Positions 12,251 to 23,261 of a stretch of DNA of 64,000 nt are shown here, one piece after another; the stretch's first letter is position 1, and each line of letters opens with the position of its first letter. The translations under genes and the position numbers were made by a program. The stretch is from Xenopus tropicalis (taxonomy: Eukaryota; Chordata; Amphibia; Anura; Pipidae). The DNA lies in the NCBI RefSeq assembly GCF_000004195.4, contig NC_030684.2, forward strand, positions 108,282,429-108,346,428, written 5' to 3'. The notes below the pieces were generated by a model. The model worked only from the letters and a program-made list of their open reading frames with translations, was not told where the DNA came from and did no database searches.

Positions 12251-12310
12251 GGTAACCACGTCTCTGCTTCCCCCTTGGCATTAATCATATCTCTTATTAG
12301 TATTTGATCA

Positions 12311-12425
12311 TTATTTCACCATTATTTCAAAATATTCTTGAGGACTTCCACTTTTCTCCAAATTTCTCATCATCTCATCAGTACCAATATGTACTACTCC
12401 CACTGGGTCTTCTTCCGACCACCTC
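12311..12425 (-). other. Possible relic of a LINE ORF1 esterase segment
   Basis: The minus frame contains the peptide segment DPVGVVHIGTDE within a 117-codon open frame (12311-12664). A DPxVVVHIGTND block is typical of the SGNH-hydrolase-like domain in ORF1 of CR1/L2 retrotransposons. Here the conserved Asn is replaced (GTDE). No second SGNH block is visible and flanking residues do not obviously match, so coincidence is quite possible. Confidence 0.2.
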
Positions 12426-12548
12426 TGAACACCCAAAAAGCTTTCTGAGAAAAGGCCTGTATAGGAGCATTGAACCCGGGTCTCTGGTGTCTTTTTAACT
12501 TTGAATTTTGCACCAAACATGCTGACATCATGCTCTAGAGTGTTGCTA

Positions 12549-12589
12549 CATAGTGTGCCAGTGTGCCCTATGGGCACTGGCACACTATG
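12549..12589. repeat. Perfect 15-bp inverted repeat
   Basis: CATAGTGTGCCAGTG (12549-12563) is exactly complementary to CACTGGCACACTATG (12575-12589), with an 11-nt loop. No T-run follows, so it is not a terminator. It could be the centre of an eroded MITE. Confidence 0.9.
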
Positions 12590-12639
12590 GGCACGCATCT
12601 TGGATGCGTGTAAGGTATGGAACACTCCTGACACTAAGA

Positions 12640-12801
12640 TATAGTTAATCCTTTTTGGAGGCAAAACATTCCTATTGGAGTTAATTAATGTTTTTATATT
12701 TTTTTAGTAGACTTAAAATATGGAGCTCCAAATTACAGAAAGCCCCCTTATCCAGAAAACCCTAGGTCCCAAGCATTCTAGATAACAGGTCCCATACATG
12801 T
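12640..12801 (+). mobile_element. CCCATACCTG-type repeat, right half
   Basis: It contains TTTTGGAGGCAAAACATTCC, GGAGCTCCAAATTACAGAAA, CTTATCCAGAAAACCCTAGG and GATAACAGGTCCCATAC. These correspond to the right half of the copy at 8832-9130. The left half is missing. Confidence 0.65.
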
Positions 12802-13830
12802 ACTAGCAAAGGCTTGGTTGCATTATTGCACGGCCTACAGGATATGTGCTTAGGAAGATTATGGAGAGTGTTACCAGGACTAGAACTAGGTAAGGATGGA
12901 AAGAATAATAACAGAAAGAAAGTCAAATGATTTGGGGTTAGTTATGGGTTAAGAGATTACTGTATTGAATTTCCATTCTATTGTGTTATGACTTTAATTC
13001 ACTAAACTGATATGTTCAGTGACATTTTTACATCAGCTTTCAGGTTAGCTGTTTCCCAGATACAGAGTGAATTATGCTTAGGCCCAGATCTACTACCTGG
13101 CGTGGCCAACAAGCTATGCTTTCATATCTGGGAGAATAAACAAGGCACATTCATACAGAAAGGTGTCACTATAACATGAATGAGGCTAAAAGTGACAGCT
13201 GCTATAGAACTTGCTATTAGCATTCAATTACCCTGTGCATTCCATACTACAGAGCAAGGGTTGCACTATATGAGAATAAAAAGCCTCATGGTCCTGTAAA
13301 TCTTCTCATTCTATTTGTGCATTTGTTAGTAACCTATTAGGCTTGCTGTGTTTTTGATCTACCATACAACATGTACATACAACACACAAACAGTTAATAT
13401 ATATCATTCACACAGCTCATATCAGTTACAGCAAAAAGCATTATAAATAATCTGTAGATATCTTACAATGCCAAACCCTTGCATTATGGTTTACTGGTTG
13501 CACAATAAGCTCATTCATTAGAAAAAAGCATAGATTCAAATAATATGGGCATCCTTTCATAAATAACCTATACAGTGTAGTTCCTGGTGATGCATATCGC
13601 ACAGCAAGGAGGTGGTGAGATTTTAGGATGCTAATTCCCCTCAATCCTTCACTATTCACAACCTACGCTCTTTGTTCTTTTGGACTCATATGAGCCTCAG
13701 TCACCAAATACTGATATTGCATATTTGTATTCATGTCTATATATGCTCAATATAAATCATAGCCTTCTGACAAAGTTTTTTGGAAAATACTAGAAGCTCT
13801 ATAATGCAGCCCTGGGCAAACAAATAGAGT
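12802..13830. other. Unassigned sequence
   Basis: AT-rich, unique-looking sequence. No gene, RNA or repeat recognised. Confidence 0.4.
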
Positions 13831-13838
13831 CTTACAGC

Positions 13839-14105
13839 CAGAGTTGTATTTATATATAGGCACCCCTGAGGGCCTGTGCCTAAAGGGGTGGTCCTTGGGG
13901 TGGCTATATATTCAGTAAAAATTTTTTTAAAGCCACCACCAAATCATACCTGTAGAAATCTGGGCATGGAGCTGAGGGGGGTAAGCGTGCAGAGGGCAGC
14001 GTGCAGCTGAAGTGATGTCACAACCAGCCATGCCTATGACATCACATCCACAACTGGGAGGGGTGGGCATGTTTAGGGTGCCAAGGGTGCCTAAATACAG
14101 CCCTG
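13839..14105. mobile_element. hAT-type MITE, 267 bp, perfect 8-bp TSD
   Basis: Identical flanks CTTACAGC at 13831-13838 and 14106-14113 enclose a TIR element. The left end is CAGAGTTGTATTTATATATA followed by GGCACCCCTG. The right end is GGGTGCCTAAATACAGCCCTG reading outward. Both the 8-bp TSD and CAG/CTG ends are hAT hallmarks. The interior is non-coding and holds a TGATGTCACAACC / ATGACATCACAT partial palindrome. Confidence 0.85.
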
Positions 14106-14113
14106 CTTACAGC

Positions 14114-17100
14114 AGTAAGTGTGTTGGGTGCAGCTGAAAAAATTTAGGATAATGGACTTACACAAAATGTTAAAATATATAAACAACTGAAGAAAAATGA
14201 ATAAAGCCTATTTGTCATGTGTATTAAATGTTACCTACGGTTCAGTGCCATTTACCTCATAGCGATGGTTTCCAAAAAACACCACCCACCTAAATGTATA
14301 ATGCCGATTATGAAGTTTGGTAGATTTAGAATTATGGTATAGGGCTGTTTTTTTTGGTATTGGCCCATAAACAGAAACCCATAACAGCATTGTCCAACTG
14401 TATAAAAGTCGATAACACATGGGTTATATTCCTGGTGGAATACTGCCTGACCATGGTTGTCCAGCCTGCCATGTACTTGAAAATGCTGAATACTAGAGGT
14501 GATGCACATTTAAACATAATGATTTTATGGGTGAATAGAATCAAAGTTCCACCATCAATGTCTAAATATCTAGTGGAAAGCCATTCCAGAAGAGTAGGTC
14601 ACTGGCAGCTTAAGCAATACAAAACTGGGCTGTGCAGCCATATTTAACTTAGCGGCTACATAACTGGAATCCATATGAAAAGATTGCAAGTAAGAAACTT
14701 AGCCCTGCTAAATTTGATGGATATCTGATATGTGATAGAAAAAAAATTATTTCTATGTTATTCTCCCTCTGCCAGTGTAGTCTGAAGGGTCACTGAGTAG
14801 CATTGTGGAAGAATGTTATTTCTTCGTATAACAGATATACTATAAAAAAAGAGAATTGTATTTTTCTTGCCCATGCAGTACCTGAGAAGGTCAGGCTGAA
14901 GAGCACACTTCACATATAAGTGGGAAAGCACCACAGCACAAGAAAAAAATGCGCAAGAGGTTTGCAAGGTCATGCGACAAGGCAGGTTTTGAGAATTGGA
15001 AGCTGTGCAAGAACGTTGGTAGGGCATGGCTAATCAACCATACAGCCACTAACAGACTGACACCAGTGAAGAACAGTTTCCCAGGCAATGTAATCTACAG
15101 TGTGGTAATTATGATGTAATGCCAAAAGGGAACCAAGGTACAAACAAACTCATTGTGGAATCATTTCTGTTAACATTTTCCCCTGTCTTAAAGGGAAAGT
15201 ACATTTTGCTTGTTCAAGAAAAGCTAAGGGAGAACCTTGCAAGTAATGGTTTATATTGTTTTGGATAAATAATGGTAAGATGCGTAGAGTCTGTTCTGCT
15301 CCTCTCAGAGGTTCCATTAAATGTGCTTTTTAGTATTTTTTTGTGAAACCTTGCTGTGGATAAAAACATATAATACTTTTTTGCAAACTCTACCTGCGTA
15401 TCAGTGTCTTTCACTTTGGAAATGGTATTACTACTTGGGCCAACTGAAACACACAGCTACCTAGATAATAGCCCCTTTACTCTGTAAGGCTGACGATTTG
15501 GGACCACAGAATCACCAATTCATCACTCAATGAGCATTCACTGATGTTAGACTTCCTATACATCCGGCCAGATATACACCATAATGATAGTCCTCCAATT
15601 TATATCCCAGCAGGGTAAAAGTAGTAGCATACTTGGAAAAGAAAAACAAAAGGAAAATGCATATATTCTGCACACAACACTTTCTGCTCCTGCCATGAGG
15701 CAAAGCGAGAACCTTTGCTTAGGCAAAATCAGCATTTTAGTGATTCCTTTTCTGCTTGTATCTTACGGCACTGTTATCTTTTTAGGCCGCATACAGTGAA
15801 GGCCTGTAGTCCTAGACAGACTGAATGTGCCTTAGGGCCTCTTTTAGGCTGTGGATTTCAAGATGGTACTACTATGCATTTTCTGCCCCTTAAGCGTGGT
15901 CCAAGGCTATAGGCCTTTACTGTACCCAGATAGAGGCAAGGTCAAATACAGGTGCAGCAAGAGTTCAGCAGACTATAACAATCTACAAAGACTGAAGCAA
16001 AACAAATTAATACCTGCAGCTTACAGGCTGCTTTATAGTTGTACCCAGCCTGCAGCCATATGAGCAGATATTTCTAAATACTACTGAAGGCTGAAGTTAT
16101 TCTTCAACCAGTGGCATTAGCCTGTCCCTAGGCAAACACTGAGTTGCTAGCCATTGCTGTCCATAAGTGTGAGGCTGGCCAAATGAATGTTAGCACCACA
16201 ATGGTACCTTGCAGTCTATTACCCAGCAAGAATATCAGCTGGATGATAGTGAGCACCCAGTGCATCTAGAATTGGTTGTAACGTTTTCCCTGTGTCTGTT
16301 TTATTTCCTGAGACAATTCCAATCTAGTTAAATAGTCACAACAAAAAATAACAGCAATCCAAAAGTCCTCCCTCTTTGCAACTGACACTTAAAATCAAAG
16401 TATGGCAAGTGAAGATATAGGATTCAGTTCTGGACTCATTGACCCAGTTGTTTCCACCAGATGCTCCCAGACAACCATGGTTTCCATTTATAAAGAATAT
16501 ATATTTACTGTTTTGGGCCTAGAAACTGTATCAGTACAAAAGGTACCCTCACATACAATAGCAGTGCATTTGTTTTGCTACAAACCTCCAGGCTCCCCGG
16601 AGCAGATACAATCCTCTTACAATGTAGCACTTAACCCCGTATTGATCTTTTTGTTTTCTTATTAAGTCAATGTTGAATTTCATCATTCGCTAGTCTTAAC
16701 ACCAAATCAGTGTTGTATAGAAATACAAAATAACATTGATGACTGCTGCAGTTGTGTAGCCTTTAGTTCTAATCTTCCTTTGTAGGTTTCTTGCTCAGGG
16801 GACGGAGACCTCTCGAGAGGTGCCTATTTATTCTCAGGGTTATGTGTTCTGCCTGCACAATCTAAGCTTGGGGAGGGGAATTAGGGCTTTAGAATATCTG
16901 TTAAGGAGACTGATACGTAGGCGAGCGACAGACCTCAGAGCAGCAATTAACCTGGAAAGATGAAAGTCTGAGCTTCCAAATCCAGGCAATTTACTGCCGG
17001 GGAGCAGAACGAATTTGCTCTTCCCCAACTCATGTATTTATTTCATCTCTTTTTCTTTCTCTCCTGTTTCCAATCTTTCTCACCCACCATTTTTTTCTTG

Positions 17101-17290
17101 GCTTGCCATCTGAGCTGCTTTTGTCCCTGTGGTCTTTTACTGATGCATTTAACTCTGTAAATACTTTACTGAAAGGGTTTTTACAATCTTTCTTGAACTT
17201 ACCCAGTAATAACAACCTCATTGTTATATAATCCAACTGTAATTATAATATTATATGTTATATATACATATATATTTTTGCATAGAAAAT
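14114..17290. other. Unassigned stretch upstream of the CR1 element
   Basis: About 3.2 kb of AT-rich DNA with overlapping frames under 100 codons and no conserved-looking peptide. No TIRs or tandem arrays recognised. It ends in a TA-rich patch (17245-17280) at the 5' junction of the LINE. Confidence 0.4.
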
Positions 17291-17306
17291 AATAAGCACA
17301 TTTACA

Positions 17307-19160
17307 TTGTACATCAGGTACAAGGAAGCAAATAAAGCATGCAAAAAAGCTATCAGGCAAGCTAAAATAGAGATGGAAAGGGATATTGCAGCTAGGAGTA
17401 AAAAGAATCCAAAATTATTTTTTAATTATGTGAATAGTAAAAAAATGAAGCAAGAAGGGGTGGGAACTTTATTATCACGGGGGGGTACGTTGGTTGATGA
17501 GAACGGGGAAAAAGCTGAAATTTTGAACTCTTATTTTTCATCTGTCTATACATCTGAGGAGCCAGATAATGAAGGCTTCCCTTTTAATATACCCAGTGCT
17601 AGTAATTTAGCTACTGGCGCATGGGTCACTCAGGAGGAAATTCAAAAGAGACTTGAACATGTAAAGGTAAACAAAGGTCCAGGACCGGATGGGATTCATC
17701 CCAGGGTATTAAATGAGCTGAGCGCTGTGATTGCCAAGCCTCTTCACATAATTTTTCAGGATTCGTTGAGGTTTGGCATGGTGCCGAGAGACTGGCGGAT
17801 TGCTAATGTGGTGCCGTTATTTAAAAAGGGATCTCGTTCTCAGCCTGAAAACTATAGGCCTGTTAGTCTGACATCAGTAGTAGGAAAGCTTCTGGAAGGG
17901 GTAATAAGGGATAGGATAGTTGAATACATTGCAGTTCACAATACTATTAGTTTGTGCCAGCATGGTTTTATGCGTAACAGATCTTGCCAGACTAATTTAG
18001 TTGCCTTTTATGAGGAGGTGAGCAGGAACCTTGATGCTGGAATGGCAGTTGATGTCATCTACTTAGATTTTGCTAAAGCGTTTGATACAGTACCTCACAG
18101 AAGGTTAATGATCAAATTGAGGAATATTGGCCTAGAACATAATATTTGTAATTGGATAGAAAACTGGCTGAAGGATAGAGTACAAAGAGTGGTGGTAAAT
18201 GGAACATTTTCTAATTGGGCCAGTGTGGTTAGTGGAGTACCGCAGGGGTCAGTCCTTGGTCCTTTGCTTTTTAACTTGTTTATTAATGACCTGGAGGTGG
18301 GCATAGAGAGTACTGTTTCTATTTTTGCTGATGACACTAAATTGTGCAAAACTATAAGTTCCATGCAGGATGCTGCCGCTTTGCAGAGCGATTTGACAAA
18401 ATTGGAAAACTGGGCAGCAAACTGGAAAATGAGGTTCAATGTTGACAAGTGCAAAGTTATGCACTTTGGTAGGAATAATATAAACGCAAACTATCTACTG
18501 AATGGTAGTGTGTTGGGGGCATCCTTAATGGAGAAGGATCTAGGGGTTTTTGTAGATCACAAGTTGTCTAATTCCAGGCAGTGTCATTCTGTGGCTACTA
18601 CAGCAAATAAAGTGCTGTCTTGTATAAAAAAGGGCATTGACTCAAGGGATGAGAACATATTTTTGCCGCTTTATAGGTCCCTGGTAAGGCCTCACCTTGA
18701 GTATGCAGTGCAGTTTTGGGCTCCAGTCCTTAAGAAGGATATTAATGAGCTGGAGAGAGTGCAGAGACGTGCAACTAAACTGGTAAAGGGGATGGAAGAT
18801 TTAAGCTATGAGGTTAGACTGTCGAGGTTGGGGTTGTTTTCTCTGGAAAAGAGGCGCTTGCGAGGGGACATGATTACTCTGTACAAGTACATTAGAGGGG
18901 ATTATAGGCAGTTGGGGGATGTTCTTTTTTCCCATAAAAACAATCAGCGCACCAGAGGTCACCCCTATAGATTAGAGGAACAGAGCTTCCATTTGAAGCA
19001 GCGTAGGTGGTTTTTCACGGTGAGGGCAGTGAGGCTGTGGAATGCCCTTCCTAGTGATGTGGTAATGGCAGACTCTGTTAATGCCTTTAAGAGGGGCCTG
19101 GATGAGTTTTTGAACAAGCAGAATATCCAAGGCTATTGTGATACTAATATCTACAGTTAG
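17307..19160 (+). CDS. CR1 reverse transcriptase ORF (C-terminal part of ORF2)
   Basis: The 617-codon frame encodes the reverse transcriptase that copies LINE RNA at a nicked target. RT blocks run in order: NKGPGPDGIHP (about 122-132), NYRPVSLTS (about 181-189), QHGF followed by NRSC, YLDFAKAFDTVPH with catalytic Asp254, GVPQGSVLGP (310-319) and FADD (340-343, Asp342 and Asp343). A C-terminal region with RPHLEYAVQFWAP and LERVQRRATK follows, typical of vertebrate CR1. The first codon is TTG and no upstream in-frame endonuclease is present, so this is the 3' two-thirds of ORF2 rather than a complete gene. There are no stops or frameshifts, which implies a young insertion. It ends in TAG. Confidence 0.93.
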   Translation: MYIRYKEANKACKKAIRQAKIEMERDIAARSKKNPKLFFNYVNSKKMKQEGVGTLLSRGGTLVDENGEKAEILNSYFSSVYTSEEPDNEGFPFNIPSASNLATGAWVTQEEIQKRLEHVKVNKGPGPDGIHPRVLNELSAVIAKPLHIIFQDSLRFGMVPRDWRIANVVPLFKKGSRSQPENYRPVSLTSVVGKLLEGVIRDRIVEYIAVHNTISLCQHGFMRNRSCQTNLVAFYEEVSRNLDAGMAVDVIYLDFAKAFDTVPHRRLMIKLRNIGLEHNICNWIENWLKDRVQRVVVNGTFSNWASVVSGVPQGSVLGPLLFNLFINDLEVGIESTVSIFADDTKLCKTISSMQDAAALQSDLTKLENWAANWKMRFNVDKCKVMHFGRNNINANYLLNGSVLGASLMEKDLGVFVDHKLSNSRQCHSVATTANKVLSCIKKGIDSRDENIFLPLYRSLVRPHLEYAVQFWAPVLKKDINELERVQRRATKLVKGMEDLSYEVRLSRLGLFSLEKRRLRGDMITLYKYIRGDYRQLGDVLFSHKNNQRTRGHPYRLEEQSFHLKQRRWFFTVRAVRLWNALPSDVVMADSVNAFKRGLDEFLNKQNIQGYCDTNIYS

Positions 19161-19311
19161 TATTACTGGTTGTATATATATAGTTTATGTATGTGAGTGT
19201 ATAGATTGGTTAGTATAGGTTGTGTGCTGGGTTTACTCGGATGGGTTGAACTTGATGGACAATGGTCTTTTTTCAACCCTATGTAACTATGTAACTATGT
19301 AACTATGTAAC
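19161..19311 (+). other. CR1 3' UTR and octamer tail
   Basis: The segment after the stop contains TATATATAGTTTATGTATG, GGGTTTACTCGGATGGG and TTGAACTTGATGGACAATGG, then TTTTTTCAACCCTATGTAAC repeats. It is the likely RT-recognition region. The same blocks are found inverted at 27431-27558. Confidence 0.85.
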
Positions 19312-19504
19312 ATTTATAGCCCATGGAGTTTCCATTTCATTTTTGGCGCTGGAGGTAATGCAAGATAAAGTCATTCTCTGAGGCTCTCAGGGGACTGAAC
19401 CCACATATCAGAGCATCACAGATGAGATATTTACTTCTATTATTCTGTCTGATGTTTGCTTGTCAGAGCTGTATTATGACACAAAACTGATGTTGGTTTT
19501 AACT

Positions 19505-19680
19505 ACGTTTGTTTTCCCTGTGTCTCTGTGTGGGTTTCCTCTGTGTAAATACCTACAGGCAGGTTAATTTGCTCCTGATAAATTGGCTCTACTGTGTTTG
19601 AATGTGATAAAGACCTTACGTTGTAAGCTCAACCGGGACACCGGGGTAAAGCACTGCACTTCATAAAGAATAATACAATT
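19505..19680 (+). mobile_element. SINE body fragment with V-SINE-like central domain
   Basis: CCCTGTGTCTCTGTGTGGGT, TTCCTCTGTGTAAATACC, CAGGCAGGTTAATTTGCTCC and GTGATAAAGACCTTACG/TTGTAAGCTC follow the order of the SINE at 50767-51030. The tRNA-like head is missing. A 'tgggtttcctc...ggttaatt' core resembles the conserved central domain of vertebrate V-SINEs, from memory. Confidence 0.55.
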
Positions 19681-20283
19681 TAGTTAGTAACAATTAGTAT
19701 GTCATGGATTTTAGTGTTGGCATTAGCAACTGTTGCAGATGTTACCTATTTGTATATTAATGAGTCATTTTCCCATTATTATTTTCTAGCTACATAAATT
19801 ACAGGCATTGCTGTACAATACGCACATTGTTATATGGCAATTTTCACACAGAAGGTCAAATATTTGTACTGAATTATTAAAAGATAAAAGATAATAGAGA
19901 ATAACTCCATGTAGCCTAATGGGTCATGCAGAATATTCCCCAGAGGTAAATTGTGCATATCAAAAGGATCAGCTGTGTTTGCAGCAGACAAATTTCCTTT
20001 TTATTGAATCAAACTAAAATTGCTTATAGCATGGTGTCAGAAGTGTTCACACCCTACACATGGTTCATTTTTGTTGTTGATATTTTAAAAGGGGGCGATC
20101 AAATTGGCAAAAGCCATTTAATTGCACAACTCAATCCAAGCAAGAAATCTTTTCATTAACAATTATAATAATTCCAGTGTCAAATAATGGGACTATAACA
20201 AGTGATTTGCTCTCTATATACTGTAGATAATGAACCACTGGCTTCTCATCATGCATCTGAAATATGTTCCACAGCGACTGATT
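19681..20283. other. Unassigned sequence
   Basis: AT-rich sequence between the SINE fragment and the microsatellite. Nothing recognised. Confidence 0.4.
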
Positions 20284-20666
20284 TATCTATCTATCTATCA
20301 TCTATCTATCTATCTATCATCTATCATCTATCATCTATGTATCTATGTATCTATCTATCATCTATCTATCTATCTATCTATCATCTATCTATCTATCTAT
20401 CTATCTATCATCTATCTATCTATCTATCATCTATCATCTATGTATCTATGTATCTATCTATCTATCTATCTATCTATCATCTATCTATCTATCTATCTAT
20501 CTATCATCTATCTATCTATCTATCTATCATCATCATCTATCATCTATGTATCTATCTATCTATCTATCATCTATCTATCTATCTATCATCTATCATCCAT
20601 CTATCTATATTTATCTATCTATCTATCATCTATCTATCATCTATCTATCATAATCTATCATCTATG

Positions 20667-20698
<32 letters not shown>

Positions 20699-20801
20699 AT
20701 CTATCTATCTATCATCTATGTATCTATGTATCTATCTATCTATCTATCATCTATCATCTATCATCTATGTATCTATGTATCTATCTATCATCTATCTATC
20801 T

Positions 20802-20898
<97 letters not shown>

Positions 20899-20944
20899 AT
20901 CTATCATCTATGTATCTATGTATCTATCTATCTATCTATCTATC

Positions 20945-21010
<66 letters not shown>

Positions 21011-21030
21011 ATCATCATCTATCATCTATG

Positions 21031-21101
<71 letters not shown>

Positions 21102-21121
21102 ATCTATCATCCATCTATCTA

Positions 21122-21161
<40 letters not shown>

Positions 21162-21227
21162 ATCTATCTATCATCTATCTATCTATCTATCTATCATCTA
21201 TCTATCTATCATCATCTATCATCTATG

Positions 21228-21259
<32 letters not shown>

Positions 21260-21531
21260 ATCTATCTATCATCTATGTATCTATGTATCTATCTATCTAT
21301 CTATCTATCATCTATCTATCATCATCTATCATCTATGTATCTATCTATCATCTATCTATCTATCATCTATCCATCTATCTATCTATCTATCTATCTATCA
21401 TCTATGTATCTATCTATCTATCTATCTATCATCTATCATCTATGTATCTATGTATCTATCTATCATCTATCTATCTATATATCATCTATCTATCGATCTA
21501 TCATCATCTATCATCTATGTATCTATCTATC

Positions 21532-21566
<35 letters not shown>

Positions 21567-21628
21567 ATCTATCTATCTATCTATCATCTATCATCCATCT
21601 ATCTATATCTATCTATCATCTATCTATC

Positions 21629-21690
<62 letters not shown>

Positions 21691-21693
21691 ATC

Positions 21694-21724
<31 letters not shown>

Positions 21725-21781
21725 ATCTATCTATCTATCATCTATCTATCTATCTATCTATCTATCATCTATCTATCTATC

Positions 21782-21824
<43 letters not shown>

Positions 21825-21835
21825 ATGTATCATGT
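20284..21835. repeat. 1.55-kb (ATCT)n microsatellite with higher-order structure
   Basis: The tract consists almost wholly of TATC units broken by extra ATC trinucleotides (CATCTATCATC) and by paired GTATCTATGTATC variants. A distinctive block CATCATCATCTATCATC recurs at about 20527 and 21010, with a related one at 21501. A unique CATCCAT variant recurs at about 20594, 21108 and 21592. This gives a period of roughly 485-515 bp. Open frames of 555, 592 and 421 codons occur because no phase of this repeat makes a stop. They are Ile/Tyr/Leu/Ser polymers, not genes. Confidence 0.97.
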
Positions 21836-22479
21836 ATTTTGGCCCTATCTACTACTTCAGGAAATCTAGCAGGCAAAAAAATTTTAAAACTATTTTTTTG
21901 GACCCTTACGAAAATACACAAGAATATTATCTTGGGTTTACTGGATTTTCACAACAGTCCTTGGGGAAAAATGTTCTTATACCAATTATAGTAACTGGTA
22001 GGGTCTGATTTTCAGTAAACGTGTCGCTGGGTGAGAAACCTGGGCCAGAAGAAGGAAGCATTCATGGTATAGTTTGAATTTTGTGACTCCCCTTTAATCC
22101 TAGTCCAAATGCATTTTTTCCCCAAAATAGGCTGCATTTCTATTTCCAGTTGTCAATGCGTGTGCTGTAGGGTGGCTTTTGGATGGAATTTAATAGACAG
22201 ATCAGTTGATCCTTCACTTCTATCTGCATTGTCCAGTCTCTCTACCATCTGTACCATCTTAGAAAGAAAGAAGCATTTTCCCATTGAGTGTCAGAAATAT
22301 TTCTCCTGGGATCGGCCATTTCACTCCTTTAAATGTGGGCACATATAAAACTCGAATTTTTTGTTATTTATATAGATACATGCTGCACACTGTACTGCTT
22401 TTTGCAGGATCTGAATTTAGCCAAATTTAGTGATAAGCCAAACTGAATCTAAACTTTAAAGTCACTTTAATAGAACAAT
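21836..22479. other. Unassigned sequence
   Basis: No gene or recognisable repeat seen after the microsatellite. Confidence 0.35.
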
Positions 22480-22998
22480 TTGTGACTAGGGGTGAGGCTG
22501 ATAAAGCTTTGCAGCGTAATTCATATTTTTGTGAGTGGTGAAATTTTTTTTTTGCAATGTGTTTTGCTTTGCCAGAAAAAAGTTGGGGGGGGGGAAGCCA
22601 AAGGAGAAGGAAAGGTAAAAATCACAGGGGGGGTGCCAAATGTTAGGCACCCCCCAGTGACTGTAATCACTTACCTGATACCCCTGGTGCTCCTGTTAGG
22701 AGAAAACTGCACCGGCCCAGGGTTGCTGCGAATGAGCGTCCTCTTCTTTCTTCAGAATCCTGGGGCCGATGCACGTGCAGTTGATGGAAAAAGTAAGAAA
22801 GATCATTCGCCTCCATACACACAGCACAGTTTTCTCCTAACAGGAGCACTGGCCGGGGGTTTCAGGTAAGAGATTAACATTTCTTTCTCCTTTCATTAAT
22901 TAGGTGCAAGAATAAAAGTTCATTGACTTCAATGCATTTGGCACAGTTTGGCAAAATCAAAAACGAAATGGGGCAGTTTCAGTTTCACTTGTCACTAC
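22480..22998. mobile_element. GTGATG..GAAT-family element split by another element
   Basis: The left part (22480-22599: GGGGTGAGGCTGATAAAGC, TTTTTTTTTGCAATGTG) and the right part (22906-22998: TTGACTTCAATGCATTTGGC, GGCAAAATC, CACTTGTCACTAC) look like the two ends of one family that reads 'GTGA.G' inward from both termini. The 22600-22895 T2-like element sits between them. Confidence 0.45.
22600..22895. mobile_element. T2-like MITE (AGGAGAAGGAAAGG terminus), about 296 bp
   Basis: The left end AAGGAGAAGGAAAGGTAAAA is mirrored by TTTCTTTCTCCTTT at the right. The TTAA target itself has decayed. Internal inverted repeats include GGGGGGTGCC / GGCACCCCCC (22625-22653) and GCTCCTGTTAGGAGAAAACTG near 22689 facing CAGTTTTCTCCTAACAGGAGC near 22828. 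The 125-codon plus-strand frame here is fortuitous. Confidence 0.6.
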
Positions 22999-23261
22999 AG
23001 ATGGCACAATTTTTTAATTTCTTTCACATTTTAATATGAAAATGATGGTTCGGATTTTGTTGGCTATTCAGCTTTCTCCCTGCCGTTCCATTCCCCTACC
23101 CACACCAGCCCCGCAGCCTGCGCACCTCTAAATAAAAGACACACTTTGTAATATGCATTTAATTACTGGTAAATCTCTTGCATTACAGACTCTCAGTTTT
23201 ATATTTTATAGTTTATATGCCGTAAACTTTATGAACAAGGTTAAAACTTGCACAACTCTAT
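22999..23261. other. Unassigned sequence
   Basis: No feature recognised between the two mobile elements. Confidence 0.35.

Larger units (their letters stand above)
17300..19311 (+). mobile_element. CR1-clade LINE, 5'-truncated, about 2.0 kb
   Basis: The element comprises an intact RT ORF (17307-19160), a 119-bp 3' UTR, and a tail of four TATGTAAC octamers (19280-19311). Short 3' tandem repeats instead of poly(A) are typical of CR1-type LINEs. The 5' boundary is placed where the coding sequence emerges from a TA-rich patch, so the endonuclease domain and ORF1 are missing. No flanking duplication is evident, which is usual for CR1. A second copy of the same 3' end lies at 27431-27558 on the opposite strand. 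Confidence 0.9.

Noticed and set aside
18095..18464. Minus-strand frames of 119 and 71 codons inside the CR1 ORF
   Set aside because: Antisense shadows of the RT frame, with no independent features.
20202..22008. Open frames of 555, 592 and 421 codons
   Set aside because: They are translations of the ATCT microsatellite in its three phases, giving Ile/Tyr/Leu/Ser polymers.
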